From Sphingobacterium sp. ML3W (GTDB lineage Bacteria; Bacteroidota; Bacteroidia; Sphingobacteriales; Sphingobacteriaceae): a stretch of 64,000 bases of DNA. The stretch's first letter is position 1; every line of letters begins with the position of its first letter. Position numbers and translations under genes: made by a program. Shown in pieces: positions 25,960-35,053 of the stretch. The stretch is taken from assembly GCF_000747525.1 (NCBI RefSeq), contig NZ_CP009278.1, forward strand, positions 4,216,001 through 4,280,000. Reading direction: 5' to 3'. Below the pieces are notes generated by a model, which saw only the letters and a list, made by a program, of their open reading frames with translations, did not search any database and was not told the DNA's origin.

Positions 25960-26853
25960 CTATTTTGAATAGCTTGCTTCAACATACGGAGCCGCTAAAA
26001 GGTAATCGATACTCTCTTTAAGGCCTGTTTCCAAATCAACAGAAACTTCTTCTAGTTCCACAAATATGTGCTTCACACCAGCTTTTTTTGCATTTTTAAA
26101 GATCGCATCAAAGCCCACTATTCCACTTTGTCCTATTTCGCGGCGATCTTTGATATGAAGTGCTTTAAATCTTCCTGGATATTTGCTAAAGTAATCAACT
26201 GGACTAGATTGTCCCATTACCGTCCAATATACATCTAATTCAAAAAATACATCTTCAGGATTTGTATGTTCGATCATATAATCTAGCATCACAACCTTAT
26301 CCTCTACTTTTTGAAATTCGTGCGAATGGTTATGATATCCATACTTCATTCCATTTTGGCGACATAATTTACCGACCTCATTTAGATACTTACACTGTAA
26401 TTCCAAATCCTTTATCGTTTTTGGAACTTCCATCCATGGCGTAACAATATATTCCATCCCGGCAGCCTTATGAGCTGCTATTGCTGCTTCCCACCACTTC
26501 ATTGCTTCAGAAAAATTTCCAGATGCTAATTCTTCTTTTGAAAGATTTCTAGTTGCATGCGAGGAAACTACGCGCATCCCAGCTTTTTCAACTTTATTTT
26601 TAAACTCTTGTGGAGTGTTATTATAAAATTTACCATCACTAAATCCTGCTGCTTCTACAGAAGTATACCCCATAGCAGACAATTTCTGTAAGACAGGAAA
26701 ATAGTCAACATCATTCTTAATCAAACTTCTCACTGAATAAAGCTGTAAGCCAATATCTTTCTTTTTCAATGTTTGCTGAGCAAAACTTTCGAAGCTCAAA
26801 AGACTTGTTCCTGTTACCAAAAGAACAGTAACCAAAAATTTTAATTTTTTCAT
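25960..26853 (-). CDS. Secreted sugar phosphate isomerase/epimerase-like TIM-barrel protein
   Basis: A 297-residue AP-endonuclease-2/xylose-isomerase-like TIM barrel with a signal peptide (cleaved near SFAQ, residue 26). Metal-site residues of the fold are visible: the Glu of SVEAAGF, His and Asn of YGYHNHSHEF, Glu/Asp of FFELDVYW, and His of ALHIKDR, near the C-terminus FVELEEV. A sugar phosphate is not expected in the periplasm, so the substrate is more likely a free or keto-sugar; similar secreted proteins occur with DUF1080 hydrolases and Gfo/Idh oxidoreductases. Single gene, leftward. Confidence 0.83.
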   Translation of the reverse strand: MKKLKFLVTVLLVTGTSLLSFESFAQQTLKKKDIGLQLYSVRSLIKNDVDYFPVLQKLSAMGYTSVEAAGFSDGKFYNNTPQEFKNKVEKAGMRVVSSHATRNLSKEELASGNFSEAMKWWEAAIAAHKAAGMEYIVTPWMEVPKTIKDLELQCKYLNEVGKLCRQNGMKYGYHNHSHEFQKVEDKVVMLDYMIEHTNPEDVFFELDVYWTVMGQSSPVDYFSKYPGRFKALHIKDRREIGQSGIVGFDAIFKNAKKAGVKHIFVELEEVSVDLETGLKESIDYLLAAPYVEASYSK

Positions 26854-27473
26854 AATTTATAATCGTAAAATAATAGCAACCCTTTGATTATTGATAGGTC
26901 GGAAATCACATGTTATAATGTTAGCTTCTATAGGTAGCTAGAACATACATGTAATATTATACATTTTTTCAAAAATATACAACAGCATACAGCAATTCTG
27001 AGATAACAATTCGAGTACAATTGTTATAAATCATCAGAATCTCAACTTAGAGTCCGATAATTAAAAAGTTCTCTATTCATATACTGCCAATCCTTTAACA
27101 GCCTACTTTATTTTTTGATCAAAATTCAGACATAAGAATCATAAATACATCATTAATTCTGAGCCAAAACAACTAGAAAAGCTTAACTGAAGCATTAATT
27201 TATAAAATAGATCCGACTTTGCGAATGAGATATAAAGGCAGGGAAAGAATAAAGGTGAAATAGTAATACCAATCTGGTATATGTAATGGAAAAACATTAA
27301 AGAAAAATTAATGCAATAATTTCCAAATCAAATCTTAAATTTAGAAATAATACCACTGGAAATACCAGATTTATGGATAAAGACTTAATTTAAGAACTAA
27401 AACATTCAGTTTATGATCTATTCCAAATCAAATTTACTGTTTCCACAATAATATATATTCAAATAATTTTTCA
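26854..27473. other. 620-base gene-free region with short repeats
   Basis: No convincing gene or RNA. It contains a 13-base direct repeat TTCCAAATCAAAT at 27321 and 27421, exactly 100 bases apart, and a 10-bp inverted repeat AATCTGGTAT (27271-27280) / ATACCAGATT (27362-27371). Base composition is more AT-rich than the flanking genes. The repeats could be chance in such sequence. Confidence 0.45.
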
Positions 27474-27932
27474 ATGTTTCATATTTGCACAGCCTTTTCC
27501 AGACCGATAATCAATATCTGCCTCCTTGCTGTTACTTTATTATCTATAAGTTGTCAATCAAATATTTCAAATTTAAAAACGAAAGATTATCAGGCGATTT
27601 CAAATAGGGATACAGCCTATCTGAGACTGACCAAACATGACAACTTTTTTTATGGCCATTATTTGGTTAATTATGGAGGCAGTTCAAAAGATTCAGGGGA
27701 AATTAGGGGAAATATACTAGGCGATACCCTTAAGGGTGATTATTTCTATTATCCTAGAAGTGGGGGTGTCAAAAAAAGATCCCCTTTCGCACTACTGCAA
27801 AAAGGTAGTACCTTAAAATTAGGAACTGGTTCAGTTATGAGTTTTATGGATATCCCCTACTATTCACCAAGTATACCCATCAATTACGATGATGTTAAAT
27901 TTATTTTCCATGAAATAACAACAAAAAATTAA
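27474..27932 (+). CDS. Putative lipoprotein of unknown function
   Basis: A 152-residue predicted lipoprotein: hydrophobic N-terminus and lipobox LSISC ending at Cys27. The rest is small and beta-rich, with DTAYLRLTKHDNFFYGHYLV, a Gly/Asp-rich turn (GEIRGNILGDTLKGDYFYYP) and a basic KKRSPFALLQKG. The alternation of short strands recalls lipocalin-like or META-type lipoproteins, but no family is recognised. It follows a long AT-rich spacer and is alone on its strand. Confidence 0.65.
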   Translation: MFHICTAFSRPIINICLLAVTLLSISCQSNISNLKTKDYQAISNRDTAYLRLTKHDNFFYGHYLVNYGGSSKDSGEIRGNILGDTLKGDYFYYPRSGGVKKRSPFALLQKGSTLKLGTGSVMSFMDIPYYSPSIPINYDDVKFIFHEITTKN

Positions 27933-27957
27933 TGCTATTTAGGGAACTACTGTAAAC

Positions 27958-27998
27958 AATAAAGCATCATACCTATGAGATAGGTATGATGCTTTATT
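27958..27998. terminator. Two-way terminator between lipoprotein and DEAD-box genes
   Basis: A perfect 19-bp inverted repeat (27958-27976 with 27980-27998), three-base loop. AT-rich at the base of the stem on both sides. Confidence 0.8.
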
Positions 27999-28034
27999 AG
28001 TCCATCAGATAATGATGGATGAGTAAATTAGTTG

Positions 28035-29177
28035 TTAATATCCGTGTAGATTTACCTCGTTTGTTGGCTTAATTTCCACTGATTTACCCATTTTCTTTTG
28101 TATAACACCAAAATGCTGTAAATCCTCGTCAGTTAGCAACGTGATCGCTAAACCAGTATCATGAGCACGACCTGTTCTACCAATACGATGTACATAATCC
28201 AATGGAGAACGAGGTAACTCAAAATTAATGACAACAGGTAAAGCATCAATATGTATACCACGGCCAATTAGATCTGTAGCGACCAAAACTTGTACATCAC
28301 CCTTTTTGAAATAATCCAGATGGTCCCTTCTATTACCTTGCGATTTTTGACCATGAATAGATAAGGCTCTAATTTTATTCTTTATTAATTTATCAACCAA
28401 TTTATCAGCTGTACGCGTAGATGATACAAAGACGAGTACTTGATTCATCTTGTTCTCTTTAATCAGATACCGTAAGAACGGACCCTTAGTTTCGGAAGTC
28501 ACATGATAGGCAATCTGCTCAATATGATCAATGTGAACATCTTCACTATCGATTTCTATGACAATCGGATCAATTGCAAGTATTTTATTAATTTCCGCTA
28601 TTTTATCATTTAATGTTGCCGAAAATAAAGTAGTTTGTTTTTTCTTAGGCATTAAAGCGAAAAGTTGCTTCAATTCGTCCTCAAAACCCATTTGAAACAT
28701 TTTATCTGCCTCATCAATAACCAGGTGTTGAATCTGACCAATACTTAATGCTTTACTATTTATCAAATCAAGCAAACGTCCTGGAGTTGCTGTTAAGACT
28801 TCTACCCCTAACATACCCTTCATCTGTGGATTGATAGATACGCCGCCATATACTGCCATTGTTCTAACCTCTCGTTTTAGATTGGTAGTAAAAGCTCTAA
28901 AAACCTCATCAATTTGAATAGCCAATTCTCGTGTAGGAACGAGTATCAATACTTCTATATTTCGATCACGTTGAACAACCTCAGCTTGTAGTTTTTCTAA
29001 AATAGGCATCACAAAACAGGCTGTCTTTCCCGATCCCGTTTGTGCAATTCCCATCATATCCTTACCGGATAAAATAACTGGAATAGCTTGTTCTTGAATA
29101 GGAAAAGGTTTGAGATAACCTAACTGCTTTACAGAACTAATGATATTGTGCGATAAACCTAAAGACTCAAATGACAT
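28035..29177 (-). CDS. DEAD-box ATP-dependent RNA helicase
   Basis: A 380-residue core helicase with all motifs: Q motif FPIQEQAIP (25-33), motif I AQTGSGKT (45-52), Ia PTRELA (81-86), II DEAD (155-158), III SAT (186-188), and VI HRIGRTGR (330-337). It has almost no C-terminal extension, unlike RhlE or CsdA, so its RNA target cannot be inferred. Likely acts in ribosome assembly or mRNA turnover. A TACATTTG box 20 bases upstream of the ATG is its probable promoter. Confidence 0.94.
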   Translation of the reverse strand: MSFESLGLSHNIISSVKQLGYLKPFPIQEQAIPVILSGKDMMGIAQTGSGKTACFVMPILEKLQAEVVQRDRNIEVLILVPTRELAIQIDEVFRAFTTNLKREVRTMAVYGGVSINPQMKGMLGVEVLTATPGRLLDLINSKALSIGQIQHLVIDEADKMFQMGFEDELKQLFALMPKKKQTTLFSATLNDKIAEINKILAIDPIVIEIDSEDVHIDHIEQIAYHVTSETKGPFLRYLIKENKMNQVLVFVSSTRTADKLVDKLIKNKIRALSIHGQKSQGNRRDHLDYFKKGDVQVLVATDLIGRGIHIDALPVVINFELPRSPLDYVHRIGRTGRAHDTGLAITLLTDEDLQHFGVIQKKMGKSVEIKPTNEVNLHGY

Positions 29178-29196
29178 AACAATATTTTATTTACTG

Positions 29197-29204
29197 CAAA
29201 TGTA
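29197..29204 (-). promoter_or_regulatory. Promoter -7 element of the DEAD-box gene
   Basis: TACATTTG on the minus strand, a perfect TAnnTTTG, starting 27 and ending 20 bases upstream of the ATG. Confidence 0.6.
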
Positions 29205-29355
29205 CACTATTATTTATTCTCAAAAGTTATGGATAAGGTATCAATTACTCAGATGGCCTAAATGCGGTAATAGAATCACAGGGTCTATCGAAAAGATTAA
29301 CCGTTTAGAATAAAGGTAAAAGAATTACAACATCACAAAAGCCAAGGAAACCCTA

Positions 29356-29901
29356 TTACTTACTCCCTTTAGAAATACGATATTTTTTATAGGCTTTAAT
29401 CAAAATCATTAATAAAATAGCTAGTGATAAAAGTCCCGCAACACCGTAAATCCAATTTAAAGCTGATTTCAGTACGACTGTAAAAACAATGGCGAATAAT
29501 AACACCGTAGATACTTCATTCCACATTCTAAGCTTTGAAGAACTCAGCGTAGATTTCTCATCTCTTAGGTTGAATAACATATGTTGGCTTATAAAGTGGT
29601 AGGCAATCATGCCCGCTACAAGTACCAACTTAACCTGCATCCAACCCATTTGCAATAATGCAGGATTAACGTACAACATCACTAAAGCAGAACTCACCGT
29701 TATATACATAGCCGGTGTAGTAATGACCCACCATAGACGATTTTCCATGATTGAGAATTGCTTGTGCAAGATGGTATATGTTTCTTTTGATTGTTCTTTT
29801 GCTTCGGTATGGTAAATAAATAATCGCGGCATATAGAATAAACCGGCCATCCAACAAATGACAAAAATAATATGTATCGCTTTAGCGTAAAGGTAAACCA
29901 T
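29356..29901 (-). CDS. hemJ: HemJ-type protoporphyrinogen IX oxidase
   Basis: Oxidises protoporphyrinogen IX to protoporphyrin IX, the penultimate haem step. The 181-residue membrane protein has five hydrophobic segments; KAIHIIFVICWMAGLFYMPRLF (key residues His10, W17, AGLFYMPRLF) is the family signature at the first helix, and MGWMQVKLVLV and HFISQHMLF follow. It lies just after hemE on the same strand, supporting the pathway assignment, though a terminator after hemE and its own TATCTTTG promoter indicate separate transcription. Confidence 0.88.
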   Translation of the reverse strand: MVYLYAKAIHIIFVICWMAGLFYMPRLFIYHTEAKEQSKETYTILHKQFSIMENRLWWVITTPAMYITVSSALVMLYVNPALLQMGWMQVKLVLVAGMIAYHFISQHMLFNLRDEKSTLSSSKLRMWNEVSTVLLFAIVFTVVLKSALNWIYGVAGLLSLAILLMILIKAYKKYRISKGSK

Positions 29902-29919
29902 GATTGTAAAAAATTAGGA

Positions 29920-29927
29920 CAAAGATA
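29920..29927 (-). promoter_or_regulatory. hemJ promoter -7 element
   Basis: TATCTTTG on the minus strand, perfect TAnnTTTG, ends 18 bases before the hemJ ATG. No good TTTG -33 is seen. Confidence 0.6.
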
Positions 29928-29968
29928 GTCGAATATTTATTTACTTGGAGAGTTGATATCACTGAAAA

Positions 29969-30002
29969 CAAAACAAGGAACAAAATATTGTTCCTTGTTT
30001 TG
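29969..30002 (-). terminator. Intrinsic terminator of hemE operon
   Basis: A perfect 15-bp stem (29969-29983 with 29988-30002) with AATA loop; on the minus strand it continues into TTTTGTTTTC. It ends the histidine kinase-to-hemE transcript. Confidence 0.82.
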
Positions 30003-30020
30003 TTCATTAATGGATACGAG

Positions 30021-31058
30021 TTAGTATCTAAATTCTTTAACCACTTCGATAGCGTATTTTACATTATCAAATGGAATGTCGGGCATAATTCCATGTCCTA
30101 AGTTGAAAATAAAACCATTTTCACCACGCATGCGCTCAAACAATTGAAGGATTTTTTCTTTGATTACTTTTTTATCAGCATATAAAACAAAAGGATCCAA
30201 ATTACCTTGAACAGCAATACCAGCAGGCAAAGATTGTTTGATATTTTTCAAATCTGCATTCCAATCTACTGAAATTACATCTGGCTTCGATTCTGCCATA
30301 ATCGGAGCGAATACAGAAGAACCTTTACAGAAAGAAATTACAGGAACATCTTGACGGTTCAATTTAGAGATAATCTGATTATTGTAATAATGAGCAAACT
30401 CCTTATAGTCATTCCAAGATAAAGCTAATGCCCAGCTGTCAAACAACTGAATTGCATTTACACCTGCAGCGATTTGCATATTTAAATATTCTACCGTTAC
30501 ATCGGCAATCTTCTGAAGAATAATATGCGCCAACTTAGGCTCATTATTCAACATCAATTTGGTCAATTTAAAATCTTTTGATGAACCACCTTCGACTAAA
30601 TAGCTCAAGATCGTAAAAGGTGCTCCAGCAAATCCGATCAAAGGAATACTACCATTCAAACGCTGTTGAATAACTTTAATAGCATCAGCTACATATTCCA
30701 ATTTAGGTAGACAATCTGTTACCAATTTATCTGCATCAGCGTAAGAACGTACTGGATTGGCAAAACGAGGACCGACACCTTGTTCGAAACTCAAATCTCC
30801 ACCCATTGCCTCTCCTGTTACCAAGATGTCAGAAAACAAAATTGCAGCATCAATCCCCAATAGATCAACAGGCAACATCGTAACATCAGCTGCAATCTCA
30901 GGAGTTTTGCACATTTCCAAAAAGGAGTATTTATTTTTAATCGCCCAATACTCAGGCATAAATCTACCAGCTTGACGCATCATCCACACCGGTGGGCGTT
31001 CTGTCTGCTGCGAGCGTGCAGCGCGAATCAATAAATCGTTTTGTAAAGTAGTAATCAC
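30021..31058 (-). CDS. hemE: Uroporphyrinogen III decarboxylase
   Basis: Decarboxylates uroporphyrinogen III to coproporphyrinogen III. The 345 residues carry the N-terminal signature PPVWMMRQAGRFMPEY (key: RQAGR), FSDILVTGEAMG and the C-terminal GHGIMPDIPFDN region. The start is GTG at 31058: the residues before the conserved core need it, and it overlaps the TAG stop of the upstream gene by one base (TAGTG), so it is translationally coupled. Last gene of a unit with a histidine kinase, response regulator and TPR membrane protein. Confidence 0.95.
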   Translation of the reverse strand: MITTLQNDLLIRAARSQQTERPPVWMMRQAGRFMPEYWAIKNKYSFLEMCKTPEIAADVTMLPVDLLGIDAAILFSDILVTGEAMGGDLSFEQGVGPRFANPVRSYADADKLVTDCLPKLEYVADAIKVIQQRLNGSIPLIGFAGAPFTILSYLVEGGSSKDFKLTKLMLNNEPKLAHIILQKIADVTVEYLNMQIAAGVNAIQLFDSWALALSWNDYKEFAHYYNNQIISKLNRQDVPVISFCKGSSVFAPIMAESKPDVISVDWNADLKNIKQSLPAGIAVQGNLDPFVLYADKKVIKEKILQLFERMRGENGFIFNLGHGIMPDIPFDNVKYAIEVVKEFRY

Positions 31059-31576
31059 TATATATGTTTTGAAATTTCGTTTTGTATTTTCCCAACTATA
31101 CTGGCCTGACGTTCAGTCAAATTTAATTTTCTAGCCACATCAATATAAGCCTGAGCACGATCATAAGCCTCTTTTCTTAAGCTGATATTGGATAAATTAA
31201 TCAAGATCATTCCCTTTTCATTATCTTTTTTCCAAGGTAATCTTGAAGCCAATTGGAAGTGATATTCGGCTTCATCTATGCGATCCTCATGTAGCGAAAT
31301 AGTACCCATCATAAATTCATAAATATTACGACGTCCTTTTCTGAGACGATCAGGGTTCTTCACTTCTGCCAACAGAGTCTTTGCTTTTTCGTAGTTCTGC
31401 TTATGAAAAGAATCACTAGCCATCGCTACAGAGCTTTCTCGCAAATGACTCCACACGAGATAACAAACACCGCCCGCAATCAGGATGGAAATTTGATAAT
31501 GTCCCGCATAGATGCCATAACCGATGAACAATAATGCAATAATAATAACAGCTACACGAGCCTTCAATGTCATCAT
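31058..31576 (-). CDS. Membrane-anchored TPR-like protein
   Basis: A 172-residue protein with two N-terminal hydrophobic segments (VAVIIIALLFIGYGI and ISILIAGGVCYLVW) followed by a soluble helical region with TPR-like pairs (FHKQNYEKAKTLLAEV, IDEAEYHFQLASRL, YDRAQAYIDVARKL). No enzyme motif. It lies six bases after the response regulator and its stop overlaps the hemE GTG, so it belongs to that operon. A scaffold for envelope or haem-enzyme assembly is conceivable, but function is unknown. Confidence 0.78.
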   Translation of the reverse strand: MMTLKARVAVIIIALLFIGYGIYAGHYQISILIAGGVCYLVWSHLRESSVAMASDSFHKQNYEKAKTLLAEVKNPDRLRKGRRNIYEFMMGTISLHEDRIDEAEYHFQLASRLPWKKDNEKGMILINLSNISLRKEAYDRAQAYIDVARKLNLTERQASIVGKIQNEISKHI

Positions 31577-31582
31577 AAAATA

Positions 31583-32290
31583 CTAAGCGTTGTTGTCCGT
31601 AAATTTATATCCGACACCACGAATGGAATGAAAATAAATCGGATGCTTTTGATCAGGTTCAAAATATTTACGGAAAGTCAAGATAAAATTATCAATCGTT
31701 CGCGTAGATGGATAAACATCATAATTCCACACTGTCTCCAATATTTGCTCACGAGATACAGCTTCATTACGGCGCTCAATCAATAACTTCAACAGCATGG
31801 TTTCCTTCTTTGTTAAAGAAGTAATTGTCCCATCTGCATGATGCAATTCATAGGAATTAAAATAAATTGTTTTATCTCCAATCTGATAAGAATTTAATTC
31901 TTTCAAATCGTCTGGTTTTAAACTTCTACGCACCAAATTCCCTACCCTTAAGATAAGTTCCTCTAAGTTGAAAGGTTTTATTAGATAATCGTCAGCACCT
32001 TTTTTAAGGCCTGTTATACGATCCTCACTACTATTTTTAGCTGTTAAAAACATAATAGGAACTTCCGTATTTTGAAGTCGAATAGTTTCAGCGACTTGAA
32101 AACCATCTATTTCTGGAATCATGACATCCAAGATGATTAAATTAAAACGTTCTTCCTTGAATATTTTCAAAGCTTTTTTTCCGTCTGTTGCTGTTGTCAC
32201 ACGGTAACCTTCTAACTCCAAATTTAACTTGATAGCCTCTAACAAGTGTTCTTCGTCTTCTACGAGCAGTATGCGTTGTTTACTTTGCAT
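31583..32290 (-). CDS. OmpR/PhoB-family response regulator
   Basis: A 235-residue two-component regulator. Receiver domain at about 5-120 with acidic pocket VEDEEH, phosphoacceptor Asp55 in IILDVMIPEIDGF, and Lys of YLIKPFN. Winged-helix DNA-binding domain at about 135-232 (REQILETVWNYDVYPSTR, HSIRGVGYKF). The ATG at 32290 is chosen; a TTG three codons upstream is possible. It overlaps the histidine kinase end by 11 bases, and the TPR gene follows after six bases. Confidence 0.93.
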   Translation of the reverse strand: MQSKQRILLVEDEEHLLEAIKLNLELEGYRVTTATDGKKALKIFKEERFNLIILDVMIPEIDGFQVAETIRLQNTEVPIMFLTAKNSSEDRITGLKKGADDYLIKPFNLEELILRVGNLVRRSLKPDDLKELNSYQIGDKTIYFNSYELHHADGTITSLTKKETMLLKLLIERRNEAVSREQILETVWNYDVYPSTRTIDNFILTFRKYFEPDQKHPIYFHSIRGVGYKFTDNNA

Positions 32291-33155
32291 TTTTATCAAA
32301 TGTTACTTCAAAAATACTCCCCGAAGGAGCGTTATCTTTTACCTTAATATACGCGTTATGCTTTTGCAAAACGGTCTTTACTATATACAACCCCAAACCT
32401 GTACCTTTAGTTTTACGCGTCGCTTCACTTCCAACGCGATAAAATTTATTAAAGATAAGTTTTTTCTCATTATCACTGATGCCAATTCCATGATCAGCAA
32501 CAGAAAAAACAATACCTTGGGCTTCATTGGTCAATTTTACAACAACATTCGCACAAGGTGGCGAATATTTAATCGCATTTTCAATCAGATTGGTAACCAC
32601 ATTGCTAATCGCAAATTTATCTGCATAAAGCATAACATCCGCATCCAATTTGGGTTTCAACACCTGAGTTCTACAGGCATTTTTCTGTAGGCGATCAACA
32701 ATTTGCTCTACTAATTCGGTTAGGTTAAACTCTTCCTTAGGAAGATTAAAGTTACGACTTTCAAGCTTAGTAGTAAGCAATACATTCTCAACCAGATCAT
32801 CTAGACGTTCAATATCCTTTAAAGAATTCTTTAAAAAAACTTGTTGTTGTTCTTTATCCAAATCCCGCTTTAAAATCGTTTGAATGTATAGCTTCACCGA
32901 AGCTAATGGCGATTTTAACTCATGCGTTATCGCTAACAAAAAATTCTGTTGCTGTTGCTGCAATTTCTGTTCGCGTACAAATAACTTTTTCAAACGCATC
33001 GCTCCCCATAAAAATATCAACAAGAAAAAAATACCCTCACCAATAATCATCGATTTCCTTTGTGGCTGAAACCGAGCAAGCATAACTCCCCACCAAATCA
33101 ACTGAGAAGTAGCGTAGAATACAAGAAAATAAAATAAAACAAGTGCTTTTTTCAT
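32280..33155 (-). CDS. Sensor histidine kinase
   Basis: A 291-residue membrane kinase partnered with the next gene. Two N-terminal helices (about 5-25 and 38-55) enclose only a short loop, so it has no large external sensor domain. HisKA region has phosphoacceptor His78 in AITHELKSPLASVKL; the HATPase_c part shows NAIKYS (N box), DHGIGIS (G1) and KGTGLGLYIV (G2). The signal is unknown; linkage to hemE suggests a haem, metal or redox cue, an inference. Confidence 0.92.
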   Translation of the reverse strand: MKKALVLFYFLVFYATSQLIWWGVMLARFQPQRKSMIIGEGIFFLLIFLWGAMRLKKLFVREQKLQQQQQNFLLAITHELKSPLASVKLYIQTILKRDLDKEQQQVFLKNSLKDIERLDDLVENVLLTTKLESRNFNLPKEEFNLTELVEQIVDRLQKNACRTQVLKPKLDADVMLYADKFAISNVVTNLIENAIKYSPPCANVVVKLTNEAQGIVFSVADHGIGISDNEKKLIFNKFYRVGSEATRKTKGTGLGLYIVKTVLQKHNAYIKVKDNAPSGSIFEVTFDKNAK

Positions 33156-33276
33156 ATAATATATTGCAACAGAACAAAAATAACGATAAAGAGATGTATA
33201 AAAAAATGTGTAGGACTTTATGACACTAAGAGGAAAATCATGTACCTAACATTTCTTTCTATTAGGCCTATTACAC

Positions 33277-33284
33277 TATATTTG
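33277..33284 (+). promoter_or_regulatory. Promoter -7 element of the YjjG gene
   Basis: TATATTTG, a perfect TAnnTTTG, ends four bases before the ATG at 33289. Transcription would start at or within a base or two of the ATG, giving a leaderless mRNA. Confidence 0.55.
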
Positions 33285-33288
33285 TATC

Positions 33289-33993
33289 ATGTTTAAACAA
33301 GATAAAAAAGATATCTTCTTCGATTTGGATCATACCATTTGGGATTTTGACAAAAATGCTGAAGAGACATTGGATGAACTATATTATCAATATCGCTTTG
33401 ACCAATTATTTGAAAAAGAAGAAGCTACTGAATTTATTGAAACCTATACGGTTAATAATCATCGACTTTGGAATCTATACCATCATGGTAAAATTGATAA
33501 AGCAGAATTACGTCGCGCACGTTTTGCTGATACCTTTACAGCATTAGGAGTAGACCCCAACTTATTTCCAAAAAGCTTTGAAGAAGAGTACTTAGCAATT
33601 TGCCCTCAAAAAACAAACTTGTTTCCACATGCCCATGAAACCCTGAGCTACCTGTATACCAATTACAATTTACACTTGATTTCAAATGGTTTCAAAGAAG
33701 CGTGTGAGGTAAAATTAGCAAAAAGCGATCTCAATAAATATTTCAAAAATATTTTCATTTCAGAGGTAGTGGGTGTAAATAAACCTGATCCCAGAATTTT
33801 TAATTTTGCATTAGATAAAGCTGCTGCTCAAACAAATAGCTCTATGATGATTGGTGATAATATCGATGCAGATGTTCGAGGTGCTATGAATGTGGGAATG
33901 GATGCTGTTTTCTTCAATCCCGGTCAAATGGATAAACCTAAAGATATACCCTATATGATTTGCGACCTAAAGGAATTGCAAACCATCTTATAA
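33289..33993 (+). CDS. YjjG family HAD-type pyrimidine nucleotidase
   Basis: A 234-residue haloacid-dehalogenase phosphatase. Motif I FFDLDHTIWDF holds the nucleophile Asp and its partner; LHLISNGFKE is motif II; VVGVNKPDPRIF holds the motif III Lys; MMIGDNIDADVRGAMNVG is motif IV. YjjG proteins dephosphorylate non-canonical pyrimidine nucleotides and so clean the nucleotide pool. Divergent from the histidine kinase operon; the spacer between them is 133 bases. Confidence 0.88.
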   Translation: MFKQDKKDIFFDLDHTIWDFDKNAEETLDELYYQYRFDQLFEKEEATEFIETYTVNNHRLWNLYHHGKIDKAELRRARFADTFTALGVDPNLFPKSFEEEYLAICPQKTNLFPHAHETLSYLYTNYNLHLISNGFKEACEVKLAKSDLNKYFKNIFISEVVGVNKPDPRIFNFALDKAAAQTNSSMMIGDNIDADVRGAMNVGMDAVFFNPGQMDKPKDIPYMICDLKELQTIL

Positions 33994-34132
33994 ACAAAGA
34001 GCTGAACGGTAACTGCGCATAGAATTTAACTGCTAATGATTGCTATCCTTAATGTAAAATAAGAAGCTAAGCCCTTATCGCTCCAGTCAGACTAAAAAAG
34101 AAAAATACCGATAGAAAAATATTTTCAGTAAT

Positions 34133-34181
34133 GCCATAAAAAAAGGGTGCTTGGAAAATCAAGCACCCTTTTTTTTATGGC
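34133..34181. terminator. Two-way terminator between YjjG and DUF1080 genes
   Basis: A 21-bp stem (34133-34153 with 34160-34181, one bulged T) with six-base loop and long A/T runs in both arms. Confidence 0.85.
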
Positions 34182-34189
34182 AACAATAA

Positions 34190-34996
34190 TTACAATTTTT
34201 TCACTGTGATATTTTTAAACCAAACATCATCGCCATGATCTTGGAAACCAATTACACCCGACTTCGTTTTACCACCAACATTCTTCAACAACTCATATGC
34301 TAATGGCCAATTCGCTTCACTGAATTTACTCTTTTGAAGCAAATCAATCCATGATTGATCCCAAAGTGTATATTCTACGACTTTTACATCATTTTGCCAT
34401 TGTTCCACTTTACCCTTATTCACGACAATTTTAACCTTATTCCATTCACCATAAGGTTTTCCATTTTGAGGTTTTGCCGGAATCATATCATACAACGATG
34501 TAGATTTACGATTACCATCAACACCCATCTTCGCATCAGGATGATTTTCATTATCCAATACTTGACATTCCGGGCTAGAAATATAGATAGGTTGTCCTTC
34601 AATTTCCTTTGCTAAAAAGAAAATTCCCGAATTAGCACCCTTAGCTACTTTCCATTCTAATTCCAATTCAAAATTTTTAAAATCATGTGCAAAGATTAAA
34701 TCTCCACCTTCATTATCGCCAACATTAACCTTACTATCAAATCGAATAGCGCCATCGTCTATAACCCATTTTTTAGGAATTACTGATTTATTATAACCGC
34801 GCCATCCTTCCATAGATGTGCCATCAAAAATGACATAAGCACCTTGTTTATTTTTCTTAAAACCCTTTAAATCTACCTTTGGTAGATCCAAAACCTTATA
34901 CGTTGGAACTTCTTTTTTCTCTTGTGCAACAGCAACTGTAACTCCAGCAGTACTTGCGAGCATAGTGGCTGCTAAAACGATTGTTCTTAATTTCAT
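34190..34996 (-). CDS. Secreted DUF1080 (3-keto-disaccharide hydrolase type) protein
   Basis: A 268-residue protein with a signal peptide (cleaved near VAVAQ, residue 25) and a concanavalin-like DUF1080 domain: VIFDGTSMEGWRGY, GDLIFAHDFKNFELELEWKV (as parts), GANSGIFFLAKE, the ECQVLDNENHPDA block and the C-terminal GVIGFQDHGDDVWFKNITV. Recent work assigns hydrolysis of 3-keto-glycosides to some members. This makes a sugar-related periplasmic role plausible, but the partner oxidoreductases are not in the window. It stands alone, convergent with YjjG. Confidence 0.87.
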   Translation of the reverse strand: MKLRTIVLAATMLASTAGVTVAVAQEKKEVPTYKVLDLPKVDLKGFKKNKQGAYVIFDGTSMEGWRGYNKSVIPKKWVIDDGAIRFDSKVNVGDNEGGDLIFAHDFKNFELELEWKVAKGANSGIFFLAKEIEGQPIYISSPECQVLDNENHPDAKMGVDGNRKSTSLYDMIPAKPQNGKPYGEWNKVKIVVNKGKVEQWQNDVKVVEYTLWDQSWIDLLQKSKFSEANWPLAYELLKNVGGKTKSGVIGFQDHGDDVWFKNITVKKL

Positions 34997-35053
34997 ATCT
35001 GATGTTTATAATAATTAAATGTAAAAAAAAATCATCAAAATGAAGAATAAATC

